DNA of 64,000 nt from an uncultured Acetatifactor sp. (GCA_910586435.1 CAJUGT010000001.1:1-64000), one strand, 5' to 3'; shown: positions 26,731 to 37,252, numbered from the stretch's first letter. Numbers and translations: made by a program. Notes: generated by a model not told the origin, from the sequence alone.

Positions 26731-28824
26731 TTATTCGTCTCCCGAATTCTCAGCCACCTTGGAAGCCCTGGCAGCAACTTCCTTCTCCTGTACATCGGAT
26801 GGCGCCTGCTCATAGCGGACAAATTCATAGGAATATTCTCCACGTCCTCCTGTCATGGAACGAAGTTCTGTACAATATCCATACAGACTGCTTTGAGGAA
26901 TCTCTGCTTCAATGACCTGTTTGCCGCCCTGCAAAGGATTCATTCCCAATACACGGCCCCTCCTCTTGTTCAGATCTCCCATCACATCTCCCGTATAAGC
27001 ATCAGGAACCGTCACCTTCAGGGACGCAATCGGCTCCAGCAATACAGGATGCGCCTCCATAAATCCCTTTTTAAATGCCTGAATGGTAGCCATTTTAAAT
27101 GCCTGCTCGGAAGAATCCACCGGATGATAAGATCCGTCATATAGTACTGCCTTCACACCCACTACCGGATACGCTGCCAAAGGTCCCTTGAGCACGGATT
27201 CCTGTAATCCTTTTTCCACTGCAGGGAAGTAATTTTTGGGAACTGCGCCTCCCACCACTTCCTGCTCGAATACAAAGGGCTTCTCCAAATCCTCTGACGG
27301 GCCGAAACGCATCTTCACATGTCCGTACTGTCCATGTCCGCCGGACTGCTTTTTATACTTATGCTCCACATCCGATTGCTTCTTGACAGTCTCTCTGTAG
27401 GCTACCTTGGGCCGATCCAGTTCAACTTCCACTTTATACTCATTCAAAAGACGGCTTACCACCACTTCCAGATGCTGATCTCCCATACCATAGAGCAATG
27501 TCTGCCTGTTTTCAGCGTCATTTACCACTTTCAGCGTCAAATCTTCGTGGGTCATTTTCTGTAATGCCTGAGAAATCTTATCCACATCCCCTTTGTTTTT
27601 GGGTTTATAGCGCATGGATGTATAAGGAGTGGATATTTCAAACTTACCGAATTTTAACGGTGTAACCTTTGTAGCCAGACTGTTGCCCGTCCTGGCAGCG
27701 GTCAGTTTTGCCAGCGCGCCTATATCCCCTGCGTGAAGCTCCGGAACTTCCAGTGGCTTATTCCCCTGCATTACATATAGTTTGCCTATTTTCTCTTCTA
27801 TGTCCCGATCAACATTATAGATCATGTCATCGGTCTTCAATACGCCGGAATTCACCTTAATCAGCGAATACTTACCAATAAACGGATCTACAATTGTCTT
27901 CCAGATATAGGCGGATTTGGCCTTGGAGAAATCATAATCCGCATTATAGATTTCGTTGGTCTTCATATTGATACCCGCAACCTTTCGGTTCTCCGGGCTC
28001 GGCATATATTTTACAATATCATCCAATAAGGTATACACGCCCTGACAAAGTGTATTGGAACCCATGGTCATGGGGAAAATACTGCACTCGCAGACATTTG
28101 TCCGCAGCGCCGCCCTGATTTCAGCCTCTGAAAAAGTTTCCCCGCCGAAATAGCGCTCCATCATTTCCTCGCTGGTCTCCGCAACAGCCTCCATCAATGT
28201 GTCACGGCACAGTTCCAGATTTGCCCTGTTATATTCGGGTATCTCGCATTCCACAACTTCCTTTCCCTGCCAGCGATATCCTGTCTCTGAAACCACATTC
28301 ACATAACCGACAAATTTCTCTTCCTCACGAATGGGCAGGTTAAACGGCGCCATTTTCTTTCCGTACAGATTGGTCATATCTTCCACCACCTGCCGGAACG
28401 AAGCGTTATCCACATCCATATTTGACACATATACAAACCTGGGCAGCTTATATTTCTCGCAAAGTTCCCACGCCTTCTGTGTCCCCACTTCAATACCGGA
28501 TTTACCATTTACCACGATAATGGCAGCACCGGCTGCGCTGACAGCCTCCTCTGTCTCACCCACAAAGTCAAAATATCCAGGCGCATCTATTATATTAATC
28601 TTTACTCCTTCCCATTCAAGCGGAATAATGGAGGTATTAATGGAAAAGTGACGCTTTTGTTCTTCTTTGCTGTAATCGCTCAGGGTATTGCCATCGGGCA
28701 CCCTACCCATTCTGGATGTAATACCGGACAGATACGCAAAAGCTTCGGCCAGGCTGGTTTTGCCGCTTCCGCCATGCCCCAGCAATACCACGTTACGTAT
28801 CTTGTCAGTTGTGTAAACTTTCAT
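26731..28824 (-). CDS. Elongation factor G-like GTPase (EF-G paralogue)
   Basis: 697 residues from ATG 28824, which has GGAGG upstream; the open frame extends 23 residues further without a site. Translational-GTPase order is visible: P-loop 'GHGGSGKT' (residues 16-23), switch region and 'DAPGYFDF' (D80), then a base-recognition motif 'SNMD' in place of canonical 'NKMD', then domains II-V with '.HGQYGHV...' and 'GGRGEYS'. This pattern fits the auxiliary EF-G-like (EF-G2 type) family rather than canonical FusA; the 'GYFDF' wording after DAPG differs from canonical 'DTPGHVDF'. Role: ribosome-associated GTPase, exact function uncertain. Monocistronic, with a bidirectional terminator at its end. 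Confidence 0.88.
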   Translation of the reverse strand: MKVYTTDKIRNVVLLGHGGSGKTSLAEAFAYLSGITSRMGRVPDGNTLSDYSKEEQKRHFSINTSIIPLEWEGVKINIIDAPGYFDFVGETEEAVSAAGAAIIVVNGKSGIEVGTQKAWELCEKYKLPRFVYVSNMDVDNASFRQVVEDMTNLYGKKMAPFNLPIREEEKFVGYVNVVSETGYRWQGKEVVECEIPEYNRANLELCRDTLMEAVAETSEEMMERYFGGETFSEAEIRAALRTNVCECSIFPMTMGSNTLCQGVYTLLDDIVKYMPSPENRKVAGINMKTNEIYNADYDFSKAKSAYIWKTIVDPFIGKYSLIKVNSGVLKTDDMIYNVDRDIEEKIGKLYVMQGNKPLEVPELHAGDIGALAKLTAARTGNSLATKVTPLKFGKFEISTPYTSMRYKPKNKGDVDKISQALQKMTHEDLTLKVVNDAENRQTLLYGMGDQHLEVVVSRLLNEYKVEVELDRPKVAYRETVKKQSDVEHKYKKQSGGHGQYGHVKMRFGPSEDLEKPFVFEQEVVGGAVPKNYFPAVEKGLQESVLKGPLAAYPVVGVKAVLYDGSYHPVDSSEQAFKMATIQAFKKGFMEAHPVLLEPIASLKVTVPDAYTGDVMGDLNKRRGRVLGMNPLQGGKQVIEAEIPQSSLYGYCTELRSMTGGRGEYSYEFVRYEQAPSDVQEKEVAARASKVAENSGDE

Positions 28825-29067
28825 ATGACTTTCCTCCAATTTTATGTAATTTGGGTATTTCGACCTGACAAGGACAACTGTTTCAATTCCCATACGTCTA
28901 TTTTACTAAAATTCTCCGGTTTAATCAAGCTTTTATTGTAATCTTTTATAATTTATCAAGGTGATTGAGTATGCCCACTTGCTTTTCATGCTTTAAAGTG
29001 GTATTGTGTAACAGTGGTCACAGCATTTTGAAGCTAACCGCAAATAAACAATGAAGAGGTAAAATCA

Positions 29068-30168
29068 ATGGCACACTTAACCTGTGGTTTCATCGGACTT
29101 GGCCTGATAGGCGGTTCCATCGCCAAAGCTTTGAAGCAGTCCGACGCTGCTATCAAAATCATTGCCTTTGACACCAATAAGGACACTCTCCTGCTTGCCC
29201 ACAAGGAAGGTGTTGCGGATATCATAACGGAACAGATGGATGAAAACTTTTCTCAATGTGATTATTTGTTTCTCTGCGCTCCCGTACAGAAGAATAACTC
29301 CAATCTGTCCTCCATAAAGGAAATTACAAATCCCCACTGTCTCATCACCGATGTTGGAAGCGTAAAAACAGCCATCCATGAAGCGATTTGCTCCTTCGGG
29401 CTGGAATCCCGTTTCATTGGCGGACATCCCATGGCAGGCAGCGAACGAATGGGATATATCAATTCCAAAGCCTCCCTTTTGGAAAACGCCTATTATATAC
29501 TTACTCCCACCGCTTCTGTCCCCGGGACAAAACTGGAGGAATATCGAAACCTGGTTTTGGCAATGGGTGCCATTCCCCTTGTGCTGGATTACCGGAAACA
29601 TGATTATGTGACAGCGGCAATCAGCCATTTGCCCCATGTCATTGCCTCCTCCCTGGTAAATTTAATCCATGACAGTGATTCTGAAGATGGCATCATGAAA
29701 ATGGTGGCAGCCGGGGGCTTCAAAGACATTACGAGAATTGCCTCCTCTTCGGCGCAGATGTGGCAGCAGATTTGTCTGACCAACGGCAGTAATATCTCTT
29801 CTCTGCTCACGGAATATATCAAAACCCTGATGTTTTTCCAAAAGGCAATTGAGGAAGGGGACGAGACAGTTCTTTACCAACTGTTTGACGGCGCGCGTAT
29901 TTACAGAGACTCTTTTATCAATGTATCCAGCGGCCCCATCAAAAGCTCCCATCGTATTTATGTAGATATCGCAGACCATGCAGGCACTCTGGCCAGTGTC
30001 ACCTCACTGCTTTCAGACCATTTGCTTAATATCAAAAATATAGGCATTACACATAACAGGGAATCCGAGGATGGCGTACTGAAATTGGAATTTTATGATG
30101 AGACCGCAATGACAAAAGCGGCGAATGTCCTGACACAGGCCGGCTACTCTGTAACGGCCTGTTCCTGA
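29068..30168 (+). CDS. tyrA: Prephenate dehydrogenase
   Basis: 366 residues. The NAD-binding Rossmann motif 'GLGLIGGS' is at about residues 10-17, the prephenate dehydrogenase motif 'GGHPMAGSE' near 120, and a helical dimer domain follows. An ACT regulatory domain occupies the last 75 residues ('YVDIADHAGTLASVTSLL'), suggesting feedback control by tyrosine. The enzyme oxidises prephenate to 4-hydroxyphenylpyruvate in tyrosine synthesis. It stands alone on the + strand, divergent from the EF-G-like gene, with AGAGG upstream and a strong terminator downstream. The 243-base divergent gap holds an AT-rich TATAAT-like element near 28945 but no clear -35 box. Confidence 0.95.
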   Translation: MAHLTCGFIGLGLIGGSIAKALKQSDAAIKIIAFDTNKDTLLLAHKEGVADIITEQMDENFSQCDYLFLCAPVQKNNSNLSSIKEITNPHCLITDVGSVKTAIHEAICSFGLESRFIGGHPMAGSERMGYINSKASLLENAYYILTPTASVPGTKLEEYRNLVLAMGAIPLVLDYRKHDYVTAAISHLPHVIASSLVNLIHDSDSEDGIMKMVAAGGFKDITRIASSSAQMWQQICLTNGSNISSLLTEYIKTLMFFQKAIEEGDETVLYQLFDGARIYRDSFINVSSGPIKSSHRIYVDIADHAGTLASVTSLLSDHLLNIKNIGITHNRESEDGVLKLEFYDETAMTKAANVLTQAGYSVTACS

Positions 30169-30197
30169 ACGGCAGCATCAGGCTGCTGAGACAGACA

Positions 30198-30251
30198 GCG
30201 CAGGAAAAACATTTCACCTTTGCCGTGAAATATTTTTCCTGCGCTTTTTTT
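30198..30251. terminator. Terminator after tyrA, shared with the VanZ gene
   Basis: GCGCAGGAAAAA (30198-30209) pairs with TTTTTCCTGCGC (30233-30244), with an inner TTCAC/GTGAA stem, followed by seven T on the + strand. The convergent VanZ reading frame ends inside this structure. Confidence 0.9.
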
Positions 30252-30783
30252 GAATATTTCCCCTTATCCCTTGGAACATGCCCACGACACAAATACAAAA
30301 CAACATGCCGAAAGCACCTCCGCAGGTATCCAACAGCACATCCAGAGGACTTGCGTACCTCCCTGGCACAAAATACTGATGAATTTCATCCCCTGCGGCA
30401 GACAGAAATACCCACCCCACCGTCAGCAGATACAGTTTTTTTCCTCTGCATAGCCACTGACTCCAAAGTACAAATACCAATACTCCCATGTAGGCATATT
30501 CCGCAAAATGCGCAGACTTCCTCACCAGATGTTCCCAACTGTCCCGGAGACTCACCATTTTTTCCTCACTCCATTTGTTTCCTGAAAGTGAATTGGCAAT
30601 CTCCACCCCTTTCTGTGTAATCCGCTGGCTGATGGATGAGGATGCGTCTCCGTCCTGAGCAGAAAAATGAAAAATCATATAATATAGCATCAGCAGCAAA
30701 ACAACCGCAACGCAGGTAACAACATACCGGCGCCCTGTCCCTTTATCCGTCGTTTTTTCTCTCCCTATCATTGGCGCTCCCAT
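30214..30783 (-). CDS. VanZ family membrane protein
   Basis: 189 residues, or 185 if the ATG at 30771, with GGGAG before it, is used. Family motifs are clear: 'HFSAQDGDASSSIS' after the first membrane helix, 'RKSAHFAEYAYMG' in the centre, and 'DEIHQYFVPGRYASPLDVLLDT' before the last helix. Four membrane segments are predicted by eye. VanZ proteins are linked to low-level teicoplanin resistance and envelope stress, but most chromosomal copies have no known role. It follows queA by 17 bases and is probably the last gene of the pheST-M18-queA gene string. Confidence 0.88.
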   Translation of the reverse strand: MGAPMIGREKTTDKGTGRRYVVTCVAVVLLLMLYYMIFHFSAQDGDASSSISQRITQKGVEIANSLSGNKWSEEKMVSLRDSWEHLVRKSAHFAEYAYMGVLVFVLWSQWLCRGKKLYLLTVGWVFLSAAGDEIHQYFVPGRYASPLDVLLDTCGGAFGMLFCICVVGMFQGIRGNIQKKRRKNISRQR

Positions 30784-30800
30784 CCATTCCTGTCAGAAAA

Positions 30801-31862
30801 TCAGATAATCAGCATAGCATCTCCAAAACTGAAAAACCTGTATCGCTCCCCAATGGCCTCCCGATAAGCATTCAGGACATTCTCCCGGCCTGCCAGGGCA
30901 GATACCAGCATCACCAGGGTAGATTCCGGCAAATGAAAATTTGTAATCAATCCATCCAACACTTTAAAACGATACCCCGGATAAATAAAGATTTCCGTGT
31001 CGCCCTTTCCCCCATGCACAATTCCCTTTTCATCCGCTGCGCTCTCCAAAGTACGGCAGCTGGTGGTTCCCACACAGATCACACGCCCGCCCCCTGCCTT
31101 TGTATCGTTAATCACAGCCGCCGCTTCTTCCGACACCTGATAGTACTCCGAATGCATATGGTGCTCCAACACATTTTCTTCTTTCACAGGCCGAAAAGTG
31201 CCCAACCCAACATGAAGCGTCACATAGACAATCCGCACACCCATTTCCTCAATCAGTGCTAAAAGCTCCCTGGTAAAATGAAGTCCTGCCGTTGGAGCCG
31301 CCGCCGATCCTTCATATTTTGCGTATACGGTCTGGTACCGATTTCTATCCTTCAGTTTGTGCGTAATATAAGGGGGCAGGGGCATTTCACCAAGCTTGTC
31401 CAATACTTCCTCAAATATTCCTTCATAAGAAAAATGAATGAGACGATTGCCCTCTTCCACTGTGTCAAGCACTTCTGCTTGCAGCAAACCATTTCCAAAA
31501 GACAGTTTTGTCCCCGGCCGACATTTTTTACCCGGTTTCACCAGAGTTTCCCATACATCGCCCCTCTGCCGTTTCAGCAGCAGCACTTCCACATGCGCGC
31601 CGGTTCCTTCTCTTTCTCCCAAAAGTCTTGCCGGAATCACCTTGGTATCGTTAAGCACCAGACAATCCCCAGGAGACAAAAAGGATATGATATCACGAAA
31701 TCCACGATGTGATACTGCCCCGGACTGTCTGTCCAGCACCAGAAGCCTGGAGGAGGCACGCTCCTCCAATGGTTCCTGGGCTATAAGTTCCCGGGGCAGT
31801 TCAAAATAAAAATCTGATTTATTTAATGTCTGCCGGTCAATGCGCTCTGAAGACACCTCCAT
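30801..31862 (-). CDS. queA: S-adenosylmethionine:tRNA ribosyltransferase-isomerase
   Basis: 353 residues. Characteristic motifs include '[14 protein letters not shown]' at the N-terminus, '[11 protein letters not shown]', 'PPYI' and 'YATVYA'-like '[22 protein letters not shown]', and the C-terminal '[17 protein letters not shown]'. The enzyme transfers the ribosyl of SAM to 7-aminomethyl-7-deazaguanine in tRNA during queuosine synthesis. The ATG at 31862 overlaps the TGA of the M18 aminopeptidase by one base (TGATG), so translation is probably coupled. An in-frame GTG one codon upstream is less likely. No other queuosine gene is nearby. Confidence 0.95.
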   Translation of the reverse strand: MEVSSERIDRQTLNKSDFYFELPRELIAQEPLEERASSRLLVLDRQSGAVSHRGFRDIISFLSPGDCLVLNDTKVIPARLLGEREGTGAHVEVLLLKRQRGDVWETLVKPGKKCRPGTKLSFGNGLLQAEVLDTVEEGNRLIHFSYEGIFEEVLDKLGEMPLPPYITHKLKDRNRYQTVYAKYEGSAAAPTAGLHFTRELLALIEEMGVRIVYVTLHVGLGTFRPVKEENVLEHHMHSEYYQVSEEAAAVINDTKAGGGRVICVGTTSCRTLESAADEKGIVHGGKGDTEIFIYPGYRFKVLDGLITNFHLPESTLVMLVSALAGRENVLNAYREAIGERYRFFSFGDAMLII

Positions 31863-33304
31863 CACATAGACGCTCCTTCCGCAAAGGCCATATAACCACG
31901 ATATGCTTCATATATATCCGCTTTGCTGGTAGCTTCCCAGGGCGCATGCATATTCAATACTGCCACGCCGCTGTCAATTACATTCATTCCATAGAGTGCC
32001 AGAATATAAGCAATGGTTCCGCCGCCGCCCACATCCACTTTCCCTAATTCCGCAGTCTGATACGCAATCTTTTTCTCATCCATAATACTGCGCAAGTGAG
32101 CAATATATTCCGCATTTGCGTCATTGGAACCGGATTTTCCTCTGGAACCGGTAAATTTGTTGAATACCATTCCCATTCCAAGAAATGCCGCGTTTTTCTT
32201 TTCAAAACAGGAAGCATAGGAAGGGTCAAATCCTGCGCTCACATCCGAAGACAGCATACAGCTGCGCGCCAGACACCTTCTCACATTCAGCTCACTGTAT
32301 TCTCCGCATGCGTTCATCAATTCCGCAATAGCGTTTTCAAAGAAACGGGACTGCATACCCGTTGCGCCTACGGAACCTATTTCTTCTTTATCCACAAGAA
32401 TACAGCAGACTGTCCTGTCAGTTTCTTTCAGATCCAGCATAGCCCGAAGAGAAGTGAATGCGCATACCCTGTCATCCTGTCCATAGGCCAGGATCATACT
32501 GCGGTCAAATCCTGCTTCCCTTGCTCTGCCCGCCGGCACAATTTCCAGCTCCGCAGACAGAAAATCCTCTTCTTCTATTCCATAAGTATCTTTCAATATA
32601 TTCAGAATTCCTGTTTTGACCACTTCTTTTGCCTTGGCTTTGCTGTCTTCCTCTTTCTCTGCGGCACCCTGTTCCTTATCCGGGTCATTTTTGATTACAA
32701 TGGGCCTGCTGCCAATAATCAAGTCAAGGGCTTCTCCTTCAATCACTTTGGCCGCCTTTTTCTCCAGCTGTTCCCCTGCCAAATGAATCAGCAAATCAGA
32801 TATGAAAAATACCGGATCGTCCTCATCCTCGCCAATATTCATCTCCAATATGGTTCCGTCTTTTTTTACCACAACACCATGAATGGCAAGAGGAAGCGCC
32901 ACCCACTGATATTTCTTCACTCCGCCATAATAATGTGTGTCAAGATAGGCAAATCCTCCCTCTTCATATAGAGGATTCTGTTTTACATCCAGCCTGGGAC
33001 TGTCAATATGAGCCCCTAAAATATTGATACCCTCTGCCAATGGTTTCTTTCCCAGCTGAAACATTACAATGGACTTCTCCATCCACACACTGTAAACCTT
33101 ATCACCTGTATGAAGTGTCTGACCATTCTGTATCACTGCTTCAAGCTCCTGATACCCTTCTTCCTCCAGAAGATTCGCAATCCAGTCAACACATTCCCGC
33201 TCAGTTTTCCCATTGTCCAGAAATTCTCTGTATTCCTTGCTCAGTTCTTCCAATTCCATCAGCTGTTCTTCATTATAGGTCTCCCATGCGTTCTTTTTCT
33301 CCAT
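31862..33304 (-). CDS. M18 family aminopeptidase (aspartyl aminopeptidase type)
   Basis: 480 residues from ATG 33304, with AAAGGAAGG upstream. The open frame extends 124 residues further, but that part crosses palindromic intergenic DNA and has no family match. M18 motifs are visible: '[10 protein letters not shown]' with a metal-binding His (H99) and Asp, '[15 protein letters not shown]' with the catalytic Glu pair, and a C-terminal '[15 protein letters not shown]...' to 'GGGGTIAY' region. Cytosolic zinc enzyme trimming N-terminal acidic or other residues from peptides. Between pheT and queA on the same strand. Confidence 0.92.
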   Translation of the reverse strand: MEKKNAWETYNEEQLMELEELSKEYREFLDNGKTERECVDWIANLLEEEGYQELEAVIQNGQTLHTGDKVYSVWMEKSIVMFQLGKKPLAEGINILGAHIDSPRLDVKQNPLYEEGGFAYLDTHYYGGVKKYQWVALPLAIHGVVVKKDGTILEMNIGEDEDDPVFFISDLLIHLAGEQLEKKAAKVIEGEALDLIIGSRPIVIKNDPDKEQGAAEKEEDSKAKAKEVVKTGILNILKDTYGIEEEDFLSAELEIVPAGRAREAGFDRSMILAYGQDDRVCAFTSLRAMLDLKETDRTVCCILVDKEEIGSVGATGMQSRFFENAIAELMNACGEYSELNVRRCLARSCMLSSDVSAGFDPSYASCFEKKNAAFLGMGMVFNKFTGSRGKSGSNDANAEYIAHLRSIMDEKKIAYQTAELGKVDVGGGGTIAYILALYGMNVIDSGVAVLNMHAPWEATSKADIYEAYRGYMAFAEGASM

Positions 33305-33377
33305 TTTCCTTCCTTTCCTTTCACAACACCCTGCCTTGAATTTGATTCCCTGCGCTTTGGCGCACTTGGAATCAGAA

Positions 33378-33567
33378 GTTGACACAATGCCCTTCTGTGT
33401 CAACATTGTACCATGATTTTGTGCGCTTCTTCGGGCAGAGACCCGAAAAACCTTCTGTTTTTCGGGTTCGCTTCGCTTGCCAAATGTCCAAAGAAGCATC
33501 TGCTCAAACAAGTTTGGCAGTTGCTTCTTTGGACGCTTGGCTCTGCCCTTTGCAGACATTGTACCAT
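33378..33567. repeat. Multi-armed palindromic element between pheT and the M18 gene
   Basis: Nested inverted repeats: GTTGACACA (33378-33386/33396-33404); outer arms GGGCAGAG (33433-33440) and CTCTGCCC (33541-33548) enclosing a 10-bp hairpin (33441-33450/33458-33467) and an 11-bp hairpin (33487-33497/33523-33533). The direct repeat ACATTGTACCAT flanks the inner part (33403-33414 and 33556-33567). This looks like a small non-coding mobile element with terminal direct repeats, or a folded RNA in the pheT-M18 transcript. The gap 33305-33638 holds nothing else. Confidence 0.6.
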
Positions 33568-33638
33568 ACAATTTATGCGCTGTAAATGTCCCCACAGACG
33601 ATTGCTGTTTCTCTTTTTTCAAGAGCGCCAGTTCCTTG

Positions 33639-36146
33639 CTACTGCCGCAATTCAATCCCCAGCTGTTCCAATCCATTTAAAATCTTTTTCATTGCAGCAT
33701 TGACATCGCTCTCTTCCAATGTCCTGTCTTTTGCCCGAAAGGTAACGGAATATGCAACAGACTTAAATCCCTGCTTAATCTGAGCCCCCTCATATATATC
33801 AAAAAGCTGGCAAGACTCCAAAAGCTTACCGCCCCTCTGAAGAATCACATTTTCAATGTCACCGGCCAAAATATTCTTTGGCACCACCATACTGAGGTCC
33901 CGACTCACGGAAGGATATTTGGCAATTCCTTCATATTTTCTGTCAAAAGTAGTGAAAGGAATTAAATTGGGCATATCCAGAACCGCAATATACGCCTTTG
34001 TTCCAATCCCATAATTATCCAGCACTTCAGGATGAACCTCTCCCAGATAGCCTACCAAAACCCCATCATATCTTATCTCTGCCTGACGGCCGGGATGCAG
34101 GAAGGGTTTTCCGCTGTCAGGAGTATAGGAAGGTTTCTTATGCATACCCACTGCCGCAAAAAATTCCTCCGCAACCCCCTTCATAACATAGAAATCCCCT
34201 TCTCCATAAAATCCCAGAGTAAACTGCATCCTTTCCTCCGGCAGTTCAGTCAGGGGAAGCTTTCCAGGAAGGTAGACATTACCCAACTCATACAATTTTA
34301 CATCTTTATTCCGTCGATTGTAATTTATAGCCAGACTGCTCAGCATCCCATGCAGCGGCAAAGTTCTCATAATGGAATAATCTTCTCCCAGGGGATTGGA
34401 TATGGTAACTGTCCGCCGCAAAACGTCATCTGCCGGCAGCAAAAGCTTGTCAAAAACTCTGGGACTCTCAAAAGAGAAGTTCATTCCCTCTGAAAAACCA
34501 CAATATTCCGCAATATCCCGGGCTTTTTGCTCAATACGCAGCTTATATGACAGCTTTCCTGTCATTGCTTCCCCTGATGGCAGCGTATCCGGCACCTTGT
34601 CATAGCCAAAAAACCGTACCACCTCTTCCGCAATATCGGCATCGCAGGTTAAGTCCTGTCTGAAATAAGGAATCACAAGCTCAATACTTCCGTCCTCCTT
34701 TTTCACAGTGCCAATGTCCAGTCTTCCGAATATTTCAAGCATTTCTTCTTCCGAAATACTTGTTCCCAGAAGTTTATTATATTTCTCCGGCCGAAACGGC
34801 AACACTTTTTGCTCTGCCATGGGCTCCGCAATGTCTACCATTCCCCCCACTACCTCGCCACAGCCCAATTCCTCTATCAGCTGGCAGGCACGATTTATGG
34901 CGTCCTCCGCATTATGGGGTTCCAGCCCCTTCTCAAATTTACCGGAAGCATCGGTGCGCAGGCCAATCCTTTTGGCGGATTTTCTGATATTGGGTCCATT
35001 GAAAGTCGCAGCTTCAAACAGCACCGTATGCACATCATCGGTGATTTTGGAATTTTCTCCGCCCATAATGCCCGCAATGCCAATTTCCTTCTCAGCATCG
35101 CAAATCATCAACACTTCCCCGTCCAGTTTTCTCATCTGACCATCCAATGTCTGGAACTCATCCCCATCATTGGCACGGCGAACAATAATTTTATGTCCCG
35201 CAATGGTATCCAGATCAAAGGCATGCATTGGCTGCCCATATTCTTCCATCACATAATTGGTAATATCCACCAGGTTGTTGATGGGGCGAATACCGCTGGC
35301 TGCCAACCTTCTCTGCATCCATTGGGGCGAAGGTCCTATCTTAATATTTTTGCAGACTCTGGCGCAATACCTGGGACACAAATCCTTGTCACGCACTTCC
35401 ACACTGACATAATCATTTACGTCTTCGTCATTTCCAACCATCTTCACTTCCGGCGGCACAAACGTTTTTCCAAAAGTTGCCGCAGCCTCCCTGGCAACTC
35501 CCAACACGCTGTAGCAGTCCACCCGATTGCTGGTAATTTCATATTCAAACACCGTGTCATGAAGCCCCAGCAGTTCCACTGCGTCCGCTCCCACTTCCAC
35601 ATGGCTTTTTCCGTCCTTTTCCGAAGAGACCTCCTTTGAAGAGACCTCCTTTGAAGAGACTTCCCCATCACAATCCGATTCTCTCTCGAAAATATAGATT
35701 CCCTCTTCCGGCGCTTCAGGATACATAGTCCTGTCGGAACCCAGCTCTTCAATGGAACACATCATCCCATTTGACGGAATTCCTCTCAGCTTCCCCGCTT
35801 TAATAGATATACCGTCCTCGGGCAGCGGTCCTCCGTCATGCCCTCCGGCCACTTTTCCTCCATTCAACACCACCGGCACCTTATCCCCTACTTTCACATT
35901 GTTAGCTCCGGTAACGATTTGAATGGTCTCCGAACCAATATTCACCTGGCACACTATAAGCTTATCCGCGTCCGGATGCTTTTCGATGGCATCAATCTGG
36001 CCTACAACAATCTTCTCCAGATTTTTGTCTTTTCTGTCAAAACCCTCCACCTTTGTGCCAGACAATGTCATTTTGTCACAATATTCCTGATCCGAACACT
36101 CCAATTCGGGTACATACGCCTTAATCCATGATAATGCAGTATTCAT
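33639..36146 (-). CDS. pheT: Phenylalanine-tRNA ligase beta subunit
   Basis: 835 residues. Domain order matches bacterial PheT: N-terminal MNTALSWIK start, tRNA-binding OB domain (about 39-150, 'IVVGQIDAIEKHPDADKL'), B3/B4 editing region, B5, core, and C-terminal anticodon-binding FDX-ACB domain ('YPSVSRDLSMVVP'). Forms the alpha2beta2 enzyme with PheS, 77 bases upstream on the same transcript. Oddity: a low-complexity insert near residues 163-176 ('SSKEVSSKEVSSEK') encoded by tandem 15-bp repeats at 35623-35661, in the linker after the OB domain. It is absent from usual PheT and is in frame, so the enzyme is probably still functional. Confidence 0.96.
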   Translation of the reverse strand: MNTALSWIKAYVPELECSDQEYCDKMTLSGTKVEGFDRKDKNLEKIVVGQIDAIEKHPDADKLIVCQVNIGSETIQIVTGANNVKVGDKVPVVLNGGKVAGGHDGGPLPEDGISIKAGKLRGIPSNGMMCSIEELGSDRTMYPEAPEEGIYIFERESDCDGEVSSKEVSSKEVSSEKDGKSHVEVGADAVELLGLHDTVFEYEITSNRVDCYSVLGVAREAAATFGKTFVPPEVKMVGNDEDVNDYVSVEVRDKDLCPRYCARVCKNIKIGPSPQWMQRRLAASGIRPINNLVDITNYVMEEYGQPMHAFDLDTIAGHKIIVRRANDGDEFQTLDGQMRKLDGEVLMICDAEKEIGIAGIMGGENSKITDDVHTVLFEAATFNGPNIRKSAKRIGLRTDASGKFEKGLEPHNAEDAINRACQLIEELGCGEVVGGMVDIAEPMAEQKVLPFRPEKYNKLLGTSISEEEMLEIFGRLDIGTVKKEDGSIELVIPYFRQDLTCDADIAEEVVRFFGYDKVPDTLPSGEAMTGKLSYKLRIEQKARDIAEYCGFSEGMNFSFESPRVFDKLLLPADDVLRRTVTISNPLGEDYSIMRTLPLHGMLSSLAINYNRRNKDVKLYELGNVYLPGKLPLTELPEERMQFTLGFYGEGDFYVMKGVAEEFFAAVGMHKKPSYTPDSGKPFLHPGRQAEIRYDGVLVGYLGEVHPEVLDNYGIGTKAYIAVLDMPNLIPFTTFDRKYEGIAKYPSVSRDLSMVVPKNILAGDIENVILQRGGKLLESCQLFDIYEGAQIKQGFKSVAYSVTFRAKDRTLEESDVNAAMKKILNGLEQLGIELRQ

Positions 36147-36223
36147 GTCATTTCATTCCTTTCCTGAGTTTCATATAAACACCTTGTGACACCACAAACG
36201 GAACATAAAAATGTTCAACTTCG

Positions 36224-37252
36224 CTAAAATTGTCTGAGAAATCTTATATCATTTTCATATAATAAACGCATATCGTCAATCTCATACTTCAGCAAAGCGA
36301 TTCTTTCCAGCCCTATGCCAAAGGCAAAACCTGTATATTCCTCCGGATCAATCCCACTCACTTCCAATACATGGGGATGCACCATACCACAGCCCAAAAT
36401 CTCAATCCACCCGCTTCCTTTGCAGAAGCGGCAGCCCTTACCACCACATTTGAAGCAGCTCACATCCACCTCGGCACTGGGCTCCGTAAAAGGAAAATGA
36501 TGAGGTCTGAATTTTACTTTTGTGTCTTCACCGAACAATGCCCTGGCAAATTCCGCCAATGTCCCCTTTAAATCGGCAAATGTTATATTTTTATCCACCA
36601 CAAGCCCTTCTATCTGATAGAAACAGGGAGAATGTGTCGCATCCACTTCATCCGAACGGAATACCCTGCCCGGGGCAATCATCCTGATAGGCAATCTTCC
36701 CTTTTCCATTTCATGTACCTGTACGCCGGATGTCTGGGTTCTCAGCAGTATATCCCCTGTTTCTGAAACAACATAGAATGTATCCTGCTCATCCTTCGCC
36801 GGGTGGTCAGCGGGTATATTCAAAGCTTCAAAGTTATAGTAATCCTTCTCCACCTCGCTTCCCTCCACCACCTCATATCCCATTCCCACAAAAATTCTCT
36901 CCACTTCCTCCAGAGCAATTGTATTGGGATGCCTGTGACCCAGCTGCGCCCTTTTTGCCGGCAGGGTTACATCAATAACCTCCGCCTTCATTCTGGCCTC
37001 TCTTAAAACCTTCTCCATTCTGGTTTTATGTTCCTCCAGGACTTTCTCAATTTCGGCTCTGGCCTCATTTACCATCTGTCCCACTTTGGGCCGTTCCTCC
37101 GGCGCTACATCCTTCATGGATTTCAGCAAATTGGTAAGCTCCCCTTTTTTCCCAAGGATTGCAACTCTTACTTCGTTTAATTTTTCCGCCGATTCACAGC
37201 CTGTAATCTGCGAAATTGCCTTCTCTCTGATTTGTTCCAGTCTGGCTTTCAT
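36224..37252 (-). CDS. pheS: Phenylalanine-tRNA ligase alpha subunit
   Basis: 342 residues. The N-terminal coiled-coil tRNA-binding arm is followed by a class II catalytic core with motif 2 ('RIEPVFR'-type 'PGRVFRSDEVDATHSP') and motif 3 ('GFAFGIGLERIALLKY'). Charges tRNA-Phe together with PheT. GAGAGGG precedes the ATG. Transcription is controlled by a T-box leader ending 190 bases upstream. Confidence 0.97.
   Translation of the reverse strand: MKARLEQIREKAISQITGCESAEKLNEVRVAILGKKGELTNLLKSMKDVAPEERPKVGQMVNEARAEIEKVLEEHKTRMEKVLREARMKAEVIDVTLPAKRAQLGHRHPNTIALEEVERIFVGMGYEVVEGSEVEKDYYNFEALNIPADHPAKDEQDTFYVVSETGDILLRTQTSGVQVHEMEKGRLPIRMIAPGRVFRSDEVDATHSPCFYQIEGLVVDKNITFADLKGTLAEFARALFGEDTKVKFRPHHFPFTEPSAEVDVSCFKCGGKGCRFCKGSGWIEILGCGMVHPHVLEVSGIDPEEYTGFAFGIGLERIALLKYEIDDMRLLYENDIRFLRQF

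Noticed and set aside
32096..32971. Plus-strand ORF of 291 codons opposite the M18 aminopeptidase gene
   Set aside because: It is antisense to a well-supported gene, has no ribosome site and shows no family motif; a chance reading frame.
33305..33676. N-terminal extension (124 codons) of the M18 gene
   Set aside because: It crosses palindromic intergenic DNA and overlaps the end of pheT; the ATG at 33304 has a ribosome site and matches the family start.
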